Shown: one piece after another, positions 6,886 through 13,241 of the stretch
How positions within the stretch are numbered: position 1 is the first letter of the stretch
Layout: every line of letters starts with the position of its first letter
Assembly: GCA_945485605.1 (NCBI GenBank)
Contig: CALYSG010000023.1
Span: forward strand, 1 to 15,972
Direction of reading: 5' to 3'
DNA from: an uncultured Clostridia bacterium
GTDB taxonomy: Bacteria; Bacillota; Clostridia; Oscillospirales; CAG-272
DNA: 15,972 nt
The notes under the pieces: generated by a model
Seen by the model: only the letters and a program-made list of their open reading frames with translations
What the model was told of the DNA's origin: nothing
The model's database searches: none
Position numbers and translations under genes: made by a program

Positions 6886-7854
6886 ATGATAGAGATACAG
6901 AAGCCCGATATTAAGACCGAGGTTCTGAGCGAAGACGGCAGCTACGGCAGATTTATCGTAGAGCCGCTCGAGCGCGGTTACGGTATAACTCTCGGAAACT
7001 CGCTCCGCAGAATACTGCTCAGCTCGTTGCCCGGTGTTGCCGTTACAAGCATTAAGCTCGACGGTGTGCTTCATGAATTCTCGACTATCCCCGGTGTCAA
7101 AGAGGATATAACGGAGATCGTCCTGAATGTGAAGGGTATTACCGCTAAGCTCCATGGAACATCGCCTAAGATCGTCATAATCGATGTGACGGGTGACCGT
7201 GAGATCACCGCAGGTGATATAAAGCAGGACTCCGATATTGAGATTCTCAATCCCGAGCATCACATAGCGACGCTCAGCGGAAACGAGAGATTCTATATGG
7301 AGCTTACCTTTGATCACGGTCGCGGATACGTTTCGCAGGAACGCAACAAGCAGATTCATCAGCAGGGAAATGCTATGTCCTCTCCTATCGGAACGATCTT
7401 TACGGACTCGATCTACACTCCGGTCTACAACGTCAACTACACGGTCGAAAATACCCGTGTAGCAAATGTGACCGACTATGACAAGCTCACGCTTGAAGTC
7501 AAAACCAACGGTACGATTTCGGCTAAAGAGGCGATCTCTCTCGGCGCCAAGATCCTCAACGAGCATCTCAACTTGTTTGTTGAACTTTCGGATGAAGCAA
7601 AAAAGACCGAGATCATGGTCGAACGCGAAGAAACCAAAAAAGAGAAGGTTCTTGAGATGACCATTGAAGAACTTGACATGTCGGTGCGCAGCTTCAACTG
7701 CTTGAAACGCGCAGGAATCGACACGGTGGAGGATCTCACCAACCGTACCGAGGAGGACATGATAAAGGTCCGAAACCTCGGCAAGAAATCACTGGAAGAA
7801 GTTATCCAGAAGCTGCATTCGCTCGGACTCGACCTCAAAAAAGAGGAAGAGTGA
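6886..7854 (+). CDS. rpoA: DNA-directed RNA polymerase subunit alpha
   Basis: Encodes the 322-residue alpha subunit, whose dimer is the assembly platform for RNA polymerase. The N-terminal domain (about 1-235) holds the YGRFIVEPLERGYGITLGNS and LRRILLSSLPG segments of the dimer interface. After a linker rich in Glu and Lys, the C-terminal domain (about 255-315) has RSFNCLKRAGIDTVEDL and KVRNLGKKSLEEV; Arg268 matches the DNA-contacting Arg265 of E. coli, which binds promoter UP elements and activators. The RBS AAGGAGGG lies about 12 nt before the ATG. Position between rpsD and rplQ is the standard alpha-operon arrangement. Confidence 0.98.
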   Translation: MIEIQKPDIKTEVLSEDGSYGRFIVEPLERGYGITLGNSLRRILLSSLPGVAVTSIKLDGVLHEFSTIPGVKEDITEIVLNVKGITAKLHGTSPKIVIIDVTGDREITAGDIKQDSDIEILNPEHHIATLSGNERFYMELTFDHGRGYVSQERNKQIHQQGNAMSSPIGTIFTDSIYTPVYNVNYTVENTRVANVTDYDKLTLEVKTNGTISAKEAISLGAKILNEHLNLFVELSDEAKKTEIMVEREETKKEKVLEMTIEELDMSVRSFNCLKRAGIDTVEDLTNRTEEDMIKVRNLGKKSLEEVIQKLHSLGLDLKKEEE

Positions 7855-7893
7855 GTGGGTGTGACAAAGAACCAATGAAGGAGGGAATTTAAG

Positions 7894-8238
7894 ATGCCCG
7901 GTACAAGAAAACTCGGCAGACCGACTGAGCACAGAATGGCTATGCTCCGCGGTCTTACGACATATCTGCTCGAAAACGGTTCGGTGGAAACTACACTGAC
8001 CAGAGCAAAGGAAGTCCGTTCTCTTGCCGAAAAGATGATCACGCTCGGTAAGAAGAACACTCTCGCAAGCCGCCGTGCCGCACTCAAATTCATTACCAAG
8101 GAGGACGTGGTGACTAAAGTCTTCACCGAACTTGCTCCGAAGTATGAGGAGAGAAACGGTGGTTACACCCGTATTTACAAGGTCGGTCCCCGCAGAGGCG
8201 ATGCAGCCGAAATGGCGATCATCAAGCTCGTTGACTGA
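7894..8238 (+). CDS. rplQ: 50S ribosomal protein L17
   Basis: Encodes a 114-residue L17, standard length, which lies near the peptide exit tunnel of the large subunit. The start MPGTRKLGRPTEHRMAMLRG and the segment TTLTRAKEVRSLAEKMITLG are clear family signatures, as is the C-terminal RRGDAAEMAIIKLVD. GAAGGAGGG at 7877-7885 precedes the ATG. It is the last gene of the spc-alpha run: two strong hairpins follow within 110 nt and the next genes are on the opposite strand. In many Bacillota the energy-coupling-factor transporter genes come next; they are not here. Confidence 0.97.
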   Translation: MPGTRKLGRPTEHRMAMLRGLTTYLLENGSVETTLTRAKEVRSLAEKMITLGKKNTLASRRAALKFITKEDVVTKVFTELAPKYEERNGGYTRIYKVGPRRGDAAEMAIIKLVD

Positions 8239-8260
8239 GCCTTTTAACTGAAAAAGAAAA

Positions 8261-8305
8261 GCTTCTCCGCTTGCTGATTTCGCAAGCGGAGAAGCACTTT
8301 TATGA
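8261..8305 (+). terminator. Terminator hairpin after rplQ
   Basis: GCTTCTCCGCTTGC at 8261-8274 pairs perfectly with 8282-8295 (14 bp) around a 7-nt loop. It is followed by ACTTTTAT and preceded by an A-rich stretch (8251-8260), so it may work in both directions. It starts 22 nt after the rplQ stop and is the first stop signal of the spc-alpha transcript. The T-run is short, so efficiency may depend on the second hairpin just downstream. Confidence 0.8.
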
Positions 8306-8308
8306 AGC

Positions 8309-8347
8309 AAAAAACTACCGACGGTAATAGACCGTCGGTAGTTTTTT
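8309..8347. terminator. Bidirectional terminator between rplQ and rpsR
   Basis: AAAAAACTACCGACGGT at 8309-8325 is the perfect reverse complement of 8331-8347, a 17-bp stem with the 5-nt loop AATAG. The outer six pairs are A:T, so each strand's transcript ends the stem in six Us. The rpsR stop lies 13 nt to the right, and the rplQ stop 70 nt to the left after another hairpin. It is placed and built to end the rpsF-ssb-rpsR transcript and to back up the rplQ terminator. Confidence 0.9.
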
Positions 8348-8360
8348 ATTAAGATCAGTC

Positions 8361-8612
8361 TCAGTCGCTCACATAGGGGAGAAGAGCTACCTGTCTTGCG
8401 CGCTTAATAGCGTTGTTAAGCTCTCTCTGATGCTTTGCGCAAGTGCCCGAGATCCTTCTCGGATTGATCTTGCCTCTCTCGGAGATGAACTTTCTCAGAC
8501 GGGCAACGTCCTTATAATCAATGTAATCGACTTTTCCCGCGCAGAATTCGCAAACCTTTTTCCTCTTGCGGTTGGGGCGGAAGCTGCGGGCATTATCATT
8601 TGTTTTATCCAT
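8361..8612 (-). CDS. rpsR: 30S ribosomal protein S18, zinc-ribbon form
   Basis: Encodes an 83-residue S18, which pairs with S6 on the platform of the small subunit. The core IDYKDVARLRKFISERGKIN and the PRRISGTCAKHQRELNNAIK segment followed by RARQVALLPY are diagnostic. Cys21, Cys24, Cys58 and His61 form a likely zinc site, the ligand-retaining form of S18; E. coli S18 lacks this full set. GGAGG (plus-strand CCTCC 8623-8627) lies 10 nt before the ATG. It is the last gene of the rpsF-ssb-rpsR operon and reads toward the ribosomal cluster; the shared terminator lies just beyond its stop. Confidence 0.97.
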   Translation of the reverse strand: MDKTNDNARSFRPNRKRKKVCEFCAGKVDYIDYKDVARLRKFISERGKINPRRISGTCAKHQRELNNAIKRARQVALLPYVSD

Positions 8613-8633
8613 GATACTTTATCCTCCAATAAT

Positions 8634-9101
8634 TCAGAACGGAAGGTCGTCGTCGGTTTTGAGTTCCTCAAAATTCGGGGCGGCGCCAGCCGGTGTTGAG
8701 TATGCCGGAGCCGATGCGCCGGCGTTGTTGTACGAATCGGGTGTATAGGACTGTGCCGACGCGTCGGCGCGGCTGTCCACAAAATAGACCTCATCAGCGA
8801 CGATATCTGTCGCGTATCTCTTGTTGCCCTGCTGATCCGTCCACGTGCGGTTCTGGATCGTACCGATAACGAAGATCGAAGAACCCTTGTGATAGTAACG
8901 GACAACATGCTCGGCGAGAACACGCCATGCTGTCACATTGAAGAAGTCGGTAGAGGGCTGCTGATTATCATTTGAGCGGAATCTGCGGTTTACCGCGATC
9001 GAGAACGACGCGACCTGTATTCCGTTCGGGGTCTGCTTAAGTTCGGGATCGGCAGTCAGGCGACCACCGAGCATGACCTTGTTAAGGTTGAAGTTAGCCA
9101 C
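8634..9101 (-). CDS. ssb: Single-stranded DNA-binding protein
   Basis: Encodes a 155-residue SSB, which coats single-stranded DNA during replication, repair and recombination and recruits partner enzymes. The OB-fold is at residues 1-108: MANFNLNKVMLGGRLTADPE, then FSIAVNRR, FFNVTAWRVLAE and VIGTIQNRTWTDQQGNKRYA. A flexible Ala/Ser/Tyr/Pro-rich linker (about 110-145) leads to the acidic tip DDDLPF, the partner-binding tail of SSB. The start codon is GTG (plus-strand CAC 9099-9101), 8 nt after AGGAGG. The tail is shorter than in many SSBs. The rpsF-ssb-rpsR order links replication and ribosome supply as in many bacteria. Confidence 0.97.
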   Translation of the reverse strand: MANFNLNKVMLGGRLTADPELKQTPNGIQVASFSIAVNRRFRSNDNQQPSTDFFNVTAWRVLAEHVVRYYHKGSSIFVIGTIQNRTWTDQQGNKRYATDIVADEVYFVDSRADASAQSYTPDSYNNAGASAPAYSTPAGAAPNFEELKTDDDLPF

Positions 9102-9139
9102 AACAGTATCCTCCTGAATTTTCAGCGTTCCTTCTCTGA

Positions 9140-9559
9140 TTACTCAGCGTCGGTTTTTGTTTCGGCGGTTGCTTCCTCTGCGGCGACAGTCTCTTCGGCA
9201 ACAGGGGCTTCTTCCGCGACGGCAACGGTCTCTTCGACGACGGGAGCTTCGTGCTTTACAGCCTCAAACTCCAGCTTGACGATGAGCGAGCGCATAACGC
9301 GTTCATCAATGTTGTAGTTACGGTCAAGCTCGCTCGGGAATCCCGATTCGGACTTGAATGTTGCGACGACATAGTATCCTTCCGGCTTATCGTTGATAGG
9401 ATATGCAAGGCGGCGTTTGCCCCATTCATTTACCTCAACGAGTTCGGCATTGGCGGATATCATGTCCGTGAACTTGCTTACGGTTGCCTTAACGCCCGCT
9501 TCGCCGGCATCAAGGTCAACAATAAACATTGTTTCGTAAGAATTGATAACCTTTTCCAT
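9140..9559 (-). CDS. rpsF: 30S ribosomal protein S6 with long acidic tail
   Basis: Encodes a 139-residue S6. The ferredoxin-like core is residues 1-103: MEKVINSYETMFIVDLDAGE, then VNEWGKRRLAYPINDKPEGYYV, LDRNYNIDERVMRSLIVKLE. S6 forms a dimer with S18 on the 30S platform. The tail (104-139) is unusually long and rich in Glu, Ala and Val, with the near-repeat HEAPVVEETVAV / EEAPVAEETVAA. E. coli S6 also has an acidic tail that receives post-translational glutamates, but this one is longer and genetically encoded. GGGAGG (plus CCTCCC 9565-9570) lies 5 nt before the ATG. First gene of its operon, behind a consensus promoter and a structured leader. Confidence 0.96.
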   Translation of the reverse strand: MEKVINSYETMFIVDLDAGEAGVKATVSKFTDMISANAELVEVNEWGKRRLAYPINDKPEGYYVVATFKSESGFPSELDRNYNIDERVMRSLIVKLEFEAVKHEAPVVEETVAVAEEAPVAEETVAAEEATAETKTDAE

Positions 9560-9646
9560 ATTTACCTCCCTATGGACATCAGCCCGTCCGCATTAAAAAG
9601 TAAGAATTTACGAACGGGAAGGAGACGGAAATAAATCCGTACCGAT
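9560..9646 (-). promoter_or_regulatory. rpsF mRNA leader with candidate S6:S18 hairpin
   Basis: The predicted leader runs about 86 nt from the likely transcription start near 9645 to the rpsF ATG. In the mRNA, CCCGUUCG (plus 9611-9618) can pair with CGGACGGG (plus 9583-9590), eight pairs with one G-U, around a 20-nt A/U-rich loop. A smaller upstream hairpin is ACGGA/UCCGU (plus 9636-9640 with 9625-9629 region). A CCGUC segment between them could compete for the same GACGG partner. S6:S18 is known to bind and repress rpsF leaders in several bacteria through a hairpin with an exposed CCG. Matching that consensus was not tested here, so the role is inferred. Confidence 0.4.
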
Positions 9647-9651
9647 GTACG

Positions 9652-9680
9652 ATTATACCACATATCACTTCATTTGTCAA
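9652..9680 (-). promoter_or_regulatory. Consensus sigma-A promoter of rpsF-ssb-rpsR
   Basis: On the minus strand TTGACA (plus TGTCAA, 9675-9680) and TATAAT (plus ATTATA, 9652-9657) are separated by exactly 17 nt. Both hexamers match the housekeeping consensus fully. The base before TATAAT is G and a TATG lies just upstream, resembling an extended -10. Transcription should start near 9645. A 5-bp inverted repeat (CGTAC 9638-9642, GTACG 9647-9651) overlaps the start site. Confidence 0.92.
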
Positions 9681-9718
9681 GAAAAATCAAAATATTTTTT
9701 GACTTTACGGAAAAAATC

Positions 9719-9746
9719 TTGATTTTCACGGACGATATGTTATAAT
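9719..9746 (+). promoter_or_regulatory. Probable sigma-A promoter of the metallo-hydrolase gene
   Basis: TTGATT at 9719-9724 (4 of 6 consensus bases) and TATAAT at 9741-9746 (6 of 6) are 16 nt apart. Transcription would start near 9753, giving a leader of about 57 nt before the ATG at 9810. The -35 box overlaps a palindrome, AAAATC-TT-GATTTT (9713-9726), which could be an operator. The element lies back to back with the rpsF promoter. Confidence 0.7.
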
Positions 9747-9809
9747 AAAATTCCGAAGGGAAAAACAGTACTTTCTTTTGTGCAGATAACGATTTTTAGG
9801 GGGAAATTT

Positions 9810-10769
9810 ATGGCAAGAAAAAACAACAAGGTACCGAAAATACCGCGCAGAAGCGGAAGGAACGCCTCGGCGATAATGCTTATGGTTGCGCTGATAATTC
9901 TTGCAATCGGGTGCGTACTTTTGGCACTCGACACTGCGGGGATAATAGACATTCCGTTATTTCATATCAACAATAATCCCCATACGGTTACAGAGGGCAC
10001 GATCGAGGTGCATATGATCGATGTCGGGCAGGGTGACAGTATTCTTATCATGGCACCGAAAGGTAACGTTCTGATCGATGCGGGAGATGAGTCAGCCGAG
10101 GGAGCCCTGCGCTCTTATCTTGACAGTATGAAGATCGAGAAGATAGACTATCTGATCCTTACTCATCCCGACGCCGACCATATAGGAAGCGCCGATATGG
10201 TTGTAAATACTTACAGCGTCGGAAGCGTCATGATGGAACCCTATACATATACGTCGGAAACGCAGGTATACAGGAACCTTGAAACGGCGATAGAGACGCG
10301 TAGTGTGGCGACGATCGATCCCTCGCCGAACGATGTGTATTCTCTCGGGGATCTTCATATAACTGTTCTCGGACCGCTTGATACCTATAAGGACAAGAAC
10401 AACAACAGTATTGTAGCAAGGTTTGATTACGGCGAAACATCTTTTATGATGACAGGGGATGCCGAGACTAAATCCGAGAAGGCTATGGTCACTCAGTACG
10501 GGCTTACGGGGAAGCTAAGGTGCGACGTTCTCAAGGTAGGGCATCATGGATCTACCACGTCGACCTCGTCGGATTTTCTCGCGTCGGTGAAGCCCGAGAT
10601 CGCGATAATCTCATGCGGAGAGGGTAACAAATTCGGGCATCCGCAAGAGGAGACCTTAGACAAGCTTGCCGCCGCGGGCGTTACGGTATACCGCACCGAC
10701 AAGGTCGGATCTATAATACTCATAAGCGACGGAAAGAAGGTTACTTATAAGGTCAATTCGGTCGGGTGA
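9810..10769 (+). CDS. Membrane-anchored MBL-fold hydrolase, ComEC C-terminal type
   Basis: A 319-residue protein: a basic N-terminus (1-19), one membrane helix (about 21-42) and a metallo-beta-lactamase-fold domain (about 64-315). Motifs are HMIDVGQGDS (68-77), the metal-binding THPDADHIG with His119, Asp121, Asp123 and His124, Asp217 in MTGDAE, the GHHGS box (His245-His246) and His277 in FGHP. This pattern is typical of the C-terminal domain of ComEC/Rec2 DNA-uptake proteins and of free-standing relatives. With one N-terminal helix and positive residues inside, the domain probably faces outside. ComEC's channel domain is absent. Substrate unknown; a nuclease or phosphodiesterase is plausible. 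An earlier GTG (9780) is rejected because AGGGGG (9798-9803) serves ATG 9810. Confidence 0.87.
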   Translation: MARKNNKVPKIPRRSGRNASAIMLMVALIILAIGCVLLALDTAGIIDIPLFHINNNPHTVTEGTIEVHMIDVGQGDSILIMAPKGNVLIDAGDESAEGALRSYLDSMKIEKIDYLILTHPDADHIGSADMVVNTYSVGSVMMEPYTYTSETQVYRNLETAIETRSVATIDPSPNDVYSLGDLHITVLGPLDTYKDKNNNSIVARFDYGETSFMMTGDAETKSEKAMVTQYGLTGKLRCDVLKVGHHGSTTSTSSDFLASVKPEIAIISCGEGNKFGHPQEETLDKLAAAGVTVYRTDKVGSIILISDGKKVTYKVNSVG

Positions 10770-10776
10770 TCTCCAT

Positions 10777-10806
10777 AAAAAAAGCGCAGATTGATCTGCG
10801 CTTTTT
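10777..10806. terminator. Bidirectional terminator
   Basis: GCGCAGA at 10784-10790 pairs with TCTGCGC at 10795-10801 around the loop TTGA, and the flanking A-run (10777-10783) faces TTTTT at 10802-10806. Both strands therefore show a GC-rich stem followed by a T-run. It lies 8 nt after the stop of the metallo-hydrolase gene and 2 nt beyond the stop of the SGNH gene, so it should end both converging transcripts. Confidence 0.92.
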
Positions 10807-10807
10807 A

Positions 10808-11461
10808 TTATAGTGATGCCAAGGCGTGCTCGTAACGTGTCATCAGCCACTCATAAGCCTCGGCGGAGAAGTGGCGGTTCGATGCTCCGTCACCCCTGAC
10901 GATGCCCTCGTCTATCCACGAGAGCTGAGCTTTGTTATTGAAGGATATTCCGCTGTTGTAGTAGTTATTGAAGCATGGAACCGATCTGTTGTGGCAGACC
11001 TTCTCCATTGCGAGAACATAATCGAGGTCGTAGAGCCCTATGTCGCTCGGATTTCGGCGGCGGTCGTAGTTTGTCATAAAGAGCATACGCGCCTTCGGGT
11101 ACTTCTCTGAGAGCCCGTCGATCAAGATGTTTAACGCACCGCAAAATTCATGAGGATCGTAGCTGTCGACCTCCCCGAGAGGCACATTGAGGCGCTTGTC
11201 GTTAGCACCGCCGAGGACTACGACATAATCTGCCCCCTCCTCCATATCTGCGTAGCGGACGCACATGGCAGGCGTGCCGCTTTCGGCGCCTTCCGGGCGG
11301 ATAGCAACGGTATTGCCGTTAATTCCGTGATTGTAGAGAGTCATTTCGTGCTTGCGCGCAAGCATTTCCAGCCATGTATTGCCCTTGCAGTCCTTATTTC
11401 CGCGAAAGAGCGAATCACCGATGGCGACTATCGTTTTTCCGTTCAGGATTTCACATTCCAT
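10808..11461 (-). CDS. SGNH/GDSL-family hydrolase
   Basis: A 217-residue protein of the SGNH hydrolase family (esterases, lipases, acetyl-hydrolases). Block I is AIGDSLFRG with the nucleophile Ser17; block II is NHGINGNT with Gly46; block III is VLGGANDKR with Asn87 in GxND. Near the C-terminus, WIDEGIVRGDGASNRHFSAE supplies His197 and a candidate Asp191 or Asp184; the spacing differs from the classic Asp-x2-His. No signal peptide is visible, so it is probably cytoplasmic. GGAG lies about 10 nt before the ATG. It starts 17 nt after the lipoprotein gene and is the last gene of the operon. Substrate cannot be read; deacylation of a sugar product is a guess from context. Confidence 0.85.
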   Translation of the reverse strand: MECEILNGKTIVAIGDSLFRGNKDCKGNTWLEMLARKHEMTLYNHGINGNTVAIRPEGAESGTPAMCVRYADMEEGADYVVVLGGANDKRLNVPLGEVDSYDPHEFCGALNILIDGLSEKYPKARMLFMTNYDRRRNPSDIGLYDLDYVLAMEKVCHNRSVPCFNNYYNSGISFNNKAQLSWIDEGIVRGDGASNRHFSAEAYEWLMTRYEHALASL

Positions 11462-11478
11462 ATCTTTTGAACTCCGTT

Positions 11479-13230
11479 TCAGTTATTCTTGCCTTCATCT
11501 GCCTTGGCAATTTCGGAAAGGCAGGGAAGAAGATTATCTCTTTCAGCCTTTGTGTAGCTGTTTTCGGCGCCGGTTGTGGGATTCCAGAAGTATTGATAGC
11601 AGAAATAGGCTACTCCGGTACATTTGTCGGTCTCTGTCGAACGGACGAGGCAACGAAGCAACACGTCCTTATTATTTATCCATTCGTTCGCGCCGTCACC
11701 GGCGTAGGTGTCGGGCTTGTTCTGAGCACCGTTGACAGCCTTTCCGAGAGTCATGCCGATAATGAGGCAGACACCGTCGGTCTTTATGATGCCGCTCCAC
11801 TTGTCTGCGGTCTTATCGAAGGCGCAGGTCTTGTGTTCAAACCCGAAGTAGATCTGCGGGCAGATATAGTCTATGTAGCCCTTATTTGCACACCAGGTGT
11901 AGATGTCGGCGTACTGCGAGTTATACACATTGTCGATATTTCCCGCCGGGCTGATCCCGAATACAACGTTTTTGCCGTCAGCCTTCGAGATGCTGTAAAG
12001 TCCCTCGACGAGGGTGTTTATGTTTGCTCGTCTCCAGTCCGCAAGGCTCTTGCCGGAACCGTATTCCTTATACGCTGCGGCATCAAAGGAGGTCTCCTTT
12101 GTCGGGTAGAAGTAGTCGTCCATATGAAGACCGTCGACGGAGTATTTTGCGAGGATCTCGGCGGCTCCGTCAAGTATCAGCTGTCTTACCTCGGGGTAGC
12201 CGACGTTCAGGTATACCTGTGAATTTACGGTCGGAAGGTACTTTTCACGAAGGCTTTCGTCGTCCCACCATTTGCGAACGGTGTATTTTTGGTCGAGCTT
12301 CACTATCTCGGTCGTTTTCATGGCACGCATAGGGTTTATCCACGCGTGTACGAGGAGTCCGCGGTCGTGAGCCTCCTTAACGATTATTGCAAAAGGATCG
12401 TAGGTAAAATCCTTGCCGTATTCGCCGACGACATACGCCGACGGGGCGTAGTACTCGGACGGATACATACTGTCGGCGTTCGGACGGACCTGAACTATAA
12501 CGTTATTTATTCCGATACTCTTGCAGTTATCGAGCACACGGGTGATGTTATTTCTGAAGGTCGCCTCATTTGCCTGTCCGCCGGATGAGCCGTAGACCGA
12601 ATTCAGGTCGAACTGCGAGAGCCACATCGCACGGAAGGGAAGGCTTCCCGCATTGATTTCCGCTTTTTCCACGATATTGTAAAGCTCCTTGTTTACTTTT
12701 ATTGTTGTGGTACTTTTCTGATCGTCATAAAATGAGAAGAAATATTCCACGGCGGCATCGAGCCCGGCTTTGTCGTTTGCCGTGAGAACGATCCGCTCTC
12801 CTATTACGGCGACTATGTAGCCACCGTAGCCGAGCATCGATCGGTCGACCTTCGCTACGTCTTTATCGCGTGAGGTGATGCCGATAAGGACCTCTTTGTC
12901 CTTGACTTCGTTATCTTTCCAGTCGGTCGTTACCGGCAGAGTCTTTCCGGTGAAAGCCTTGAGCTTTTCGTTGAAGGCTATCGCCGCAGCCGTTTCGTAG
13001 CTGTCCTTCGCTCCTTCGGGGCGGACGATCGTGTATTCGCTCTTGCCGTCGGCAATCAGTGTAAGCGAGGTATCCTCGACGGTGGTCGCATCTGTCGTTA
13101 CCTCTTTTGTATCCGCGCGGGAGTCTTCGGTCACAACGGTTGTCGTGCCGTCATTTTTTCCGCCCGCCGTGCAGGAAAACAGGGACAGAAGGGTGAGAAG
13201 CACCAATGTAAGCGCGATTTTTTTCTTCAT
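11479..13230 (-). CDS. Lipoprotein with GHL10-type glycoside hydrolase domain
   Basis: A 583-residue surface lipoprotein. MKKKIALTLVLLTLLSLFSC is a lipoprotein signal with lipobox LFSC and lipidated Cys20. A Thr/Asp-rich linker (about 26-56) leads to an alpha/beta domain (about 58-190; GVLIGITSRDKD-like and AVEYFFSFYDD segments), which recalls N-terminal domains of some glycosidases. The catalytic-type barrel (about 197-560) shows FRAMWLSQFD, VIVQVRPNADSMYPSEY, HAWINPMRA, VDGLHMDDYFYP (365-376) and ICPQIYFGF, the pattern of the glycosyl-hydrolase-like 10 family (DUF187; B. subtilis YngK, E. coli DigH). DigH cuts peptide-free peptidoglycan strands, so cell-wall glycan is the likely substrate class. 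AAGGAAG precedes the ATG; the MutS-like gene ends 11 nt upstream. Confidence 0.9.
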   Translation of the reverse strand: MKKKIALTLVLLTLLSLFSCTAGGKNDGTTTVVTEDSRADTKEVTTDATTVEDTSLTLIADGKSEYTIVRPEGAKDSYETAAAIAFNEKLKAFTGKTLPVTTDWKDNEVKDKEVLIGITSRDKDVAKVDRSMLGYGGYIVAVIGERIVLTANDKAGLDAAVEYFFSFYDDQKSTTTIKVNKELYNIVEKAEINAGSLPFRAMWLSQFDLNSVYGSSGGQANEATFRNNITRVLDNCKSIGINNVIVQVRPNADSMYPSEYYAPSAYVVGEYGKDFTYDPFAIIVKEAHDRGLLVHAWINPMRAMKTTEIVKLDQKYTVRKWWDDESLREKYLPTVNSQVYLNVGYPEVRQLILDGAAEILAKYSVDGLHMDDYFYPTKETSFDAAAYKEYGSGKSLADWRRANINTLVEGLYSISKADGKNVVFGISPAGNIDNVYNSQYADIYTWCANKGYIDYICPQIYFGFEHKTCAFDKTADKWSGIIKTDGVCLIIGMTLGKAVNGAQNKPDTYAGDGANEWINNKDVLLRCLVRSTETDKCTGVAYFCYQYFWNPTTGAENSYTKAERDNLLPCLSEIAKADEGKNN

Positions 13231-13241
13231 ATTACTTCCTT

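Noticed and set aside
11374..12222. Open reading frame of 282 codons on the plus strand
   Set aside because: Antisense to the GHL10 lipoprotein gene, which has a signal peptide, lipobox and full catalytic-type domain.
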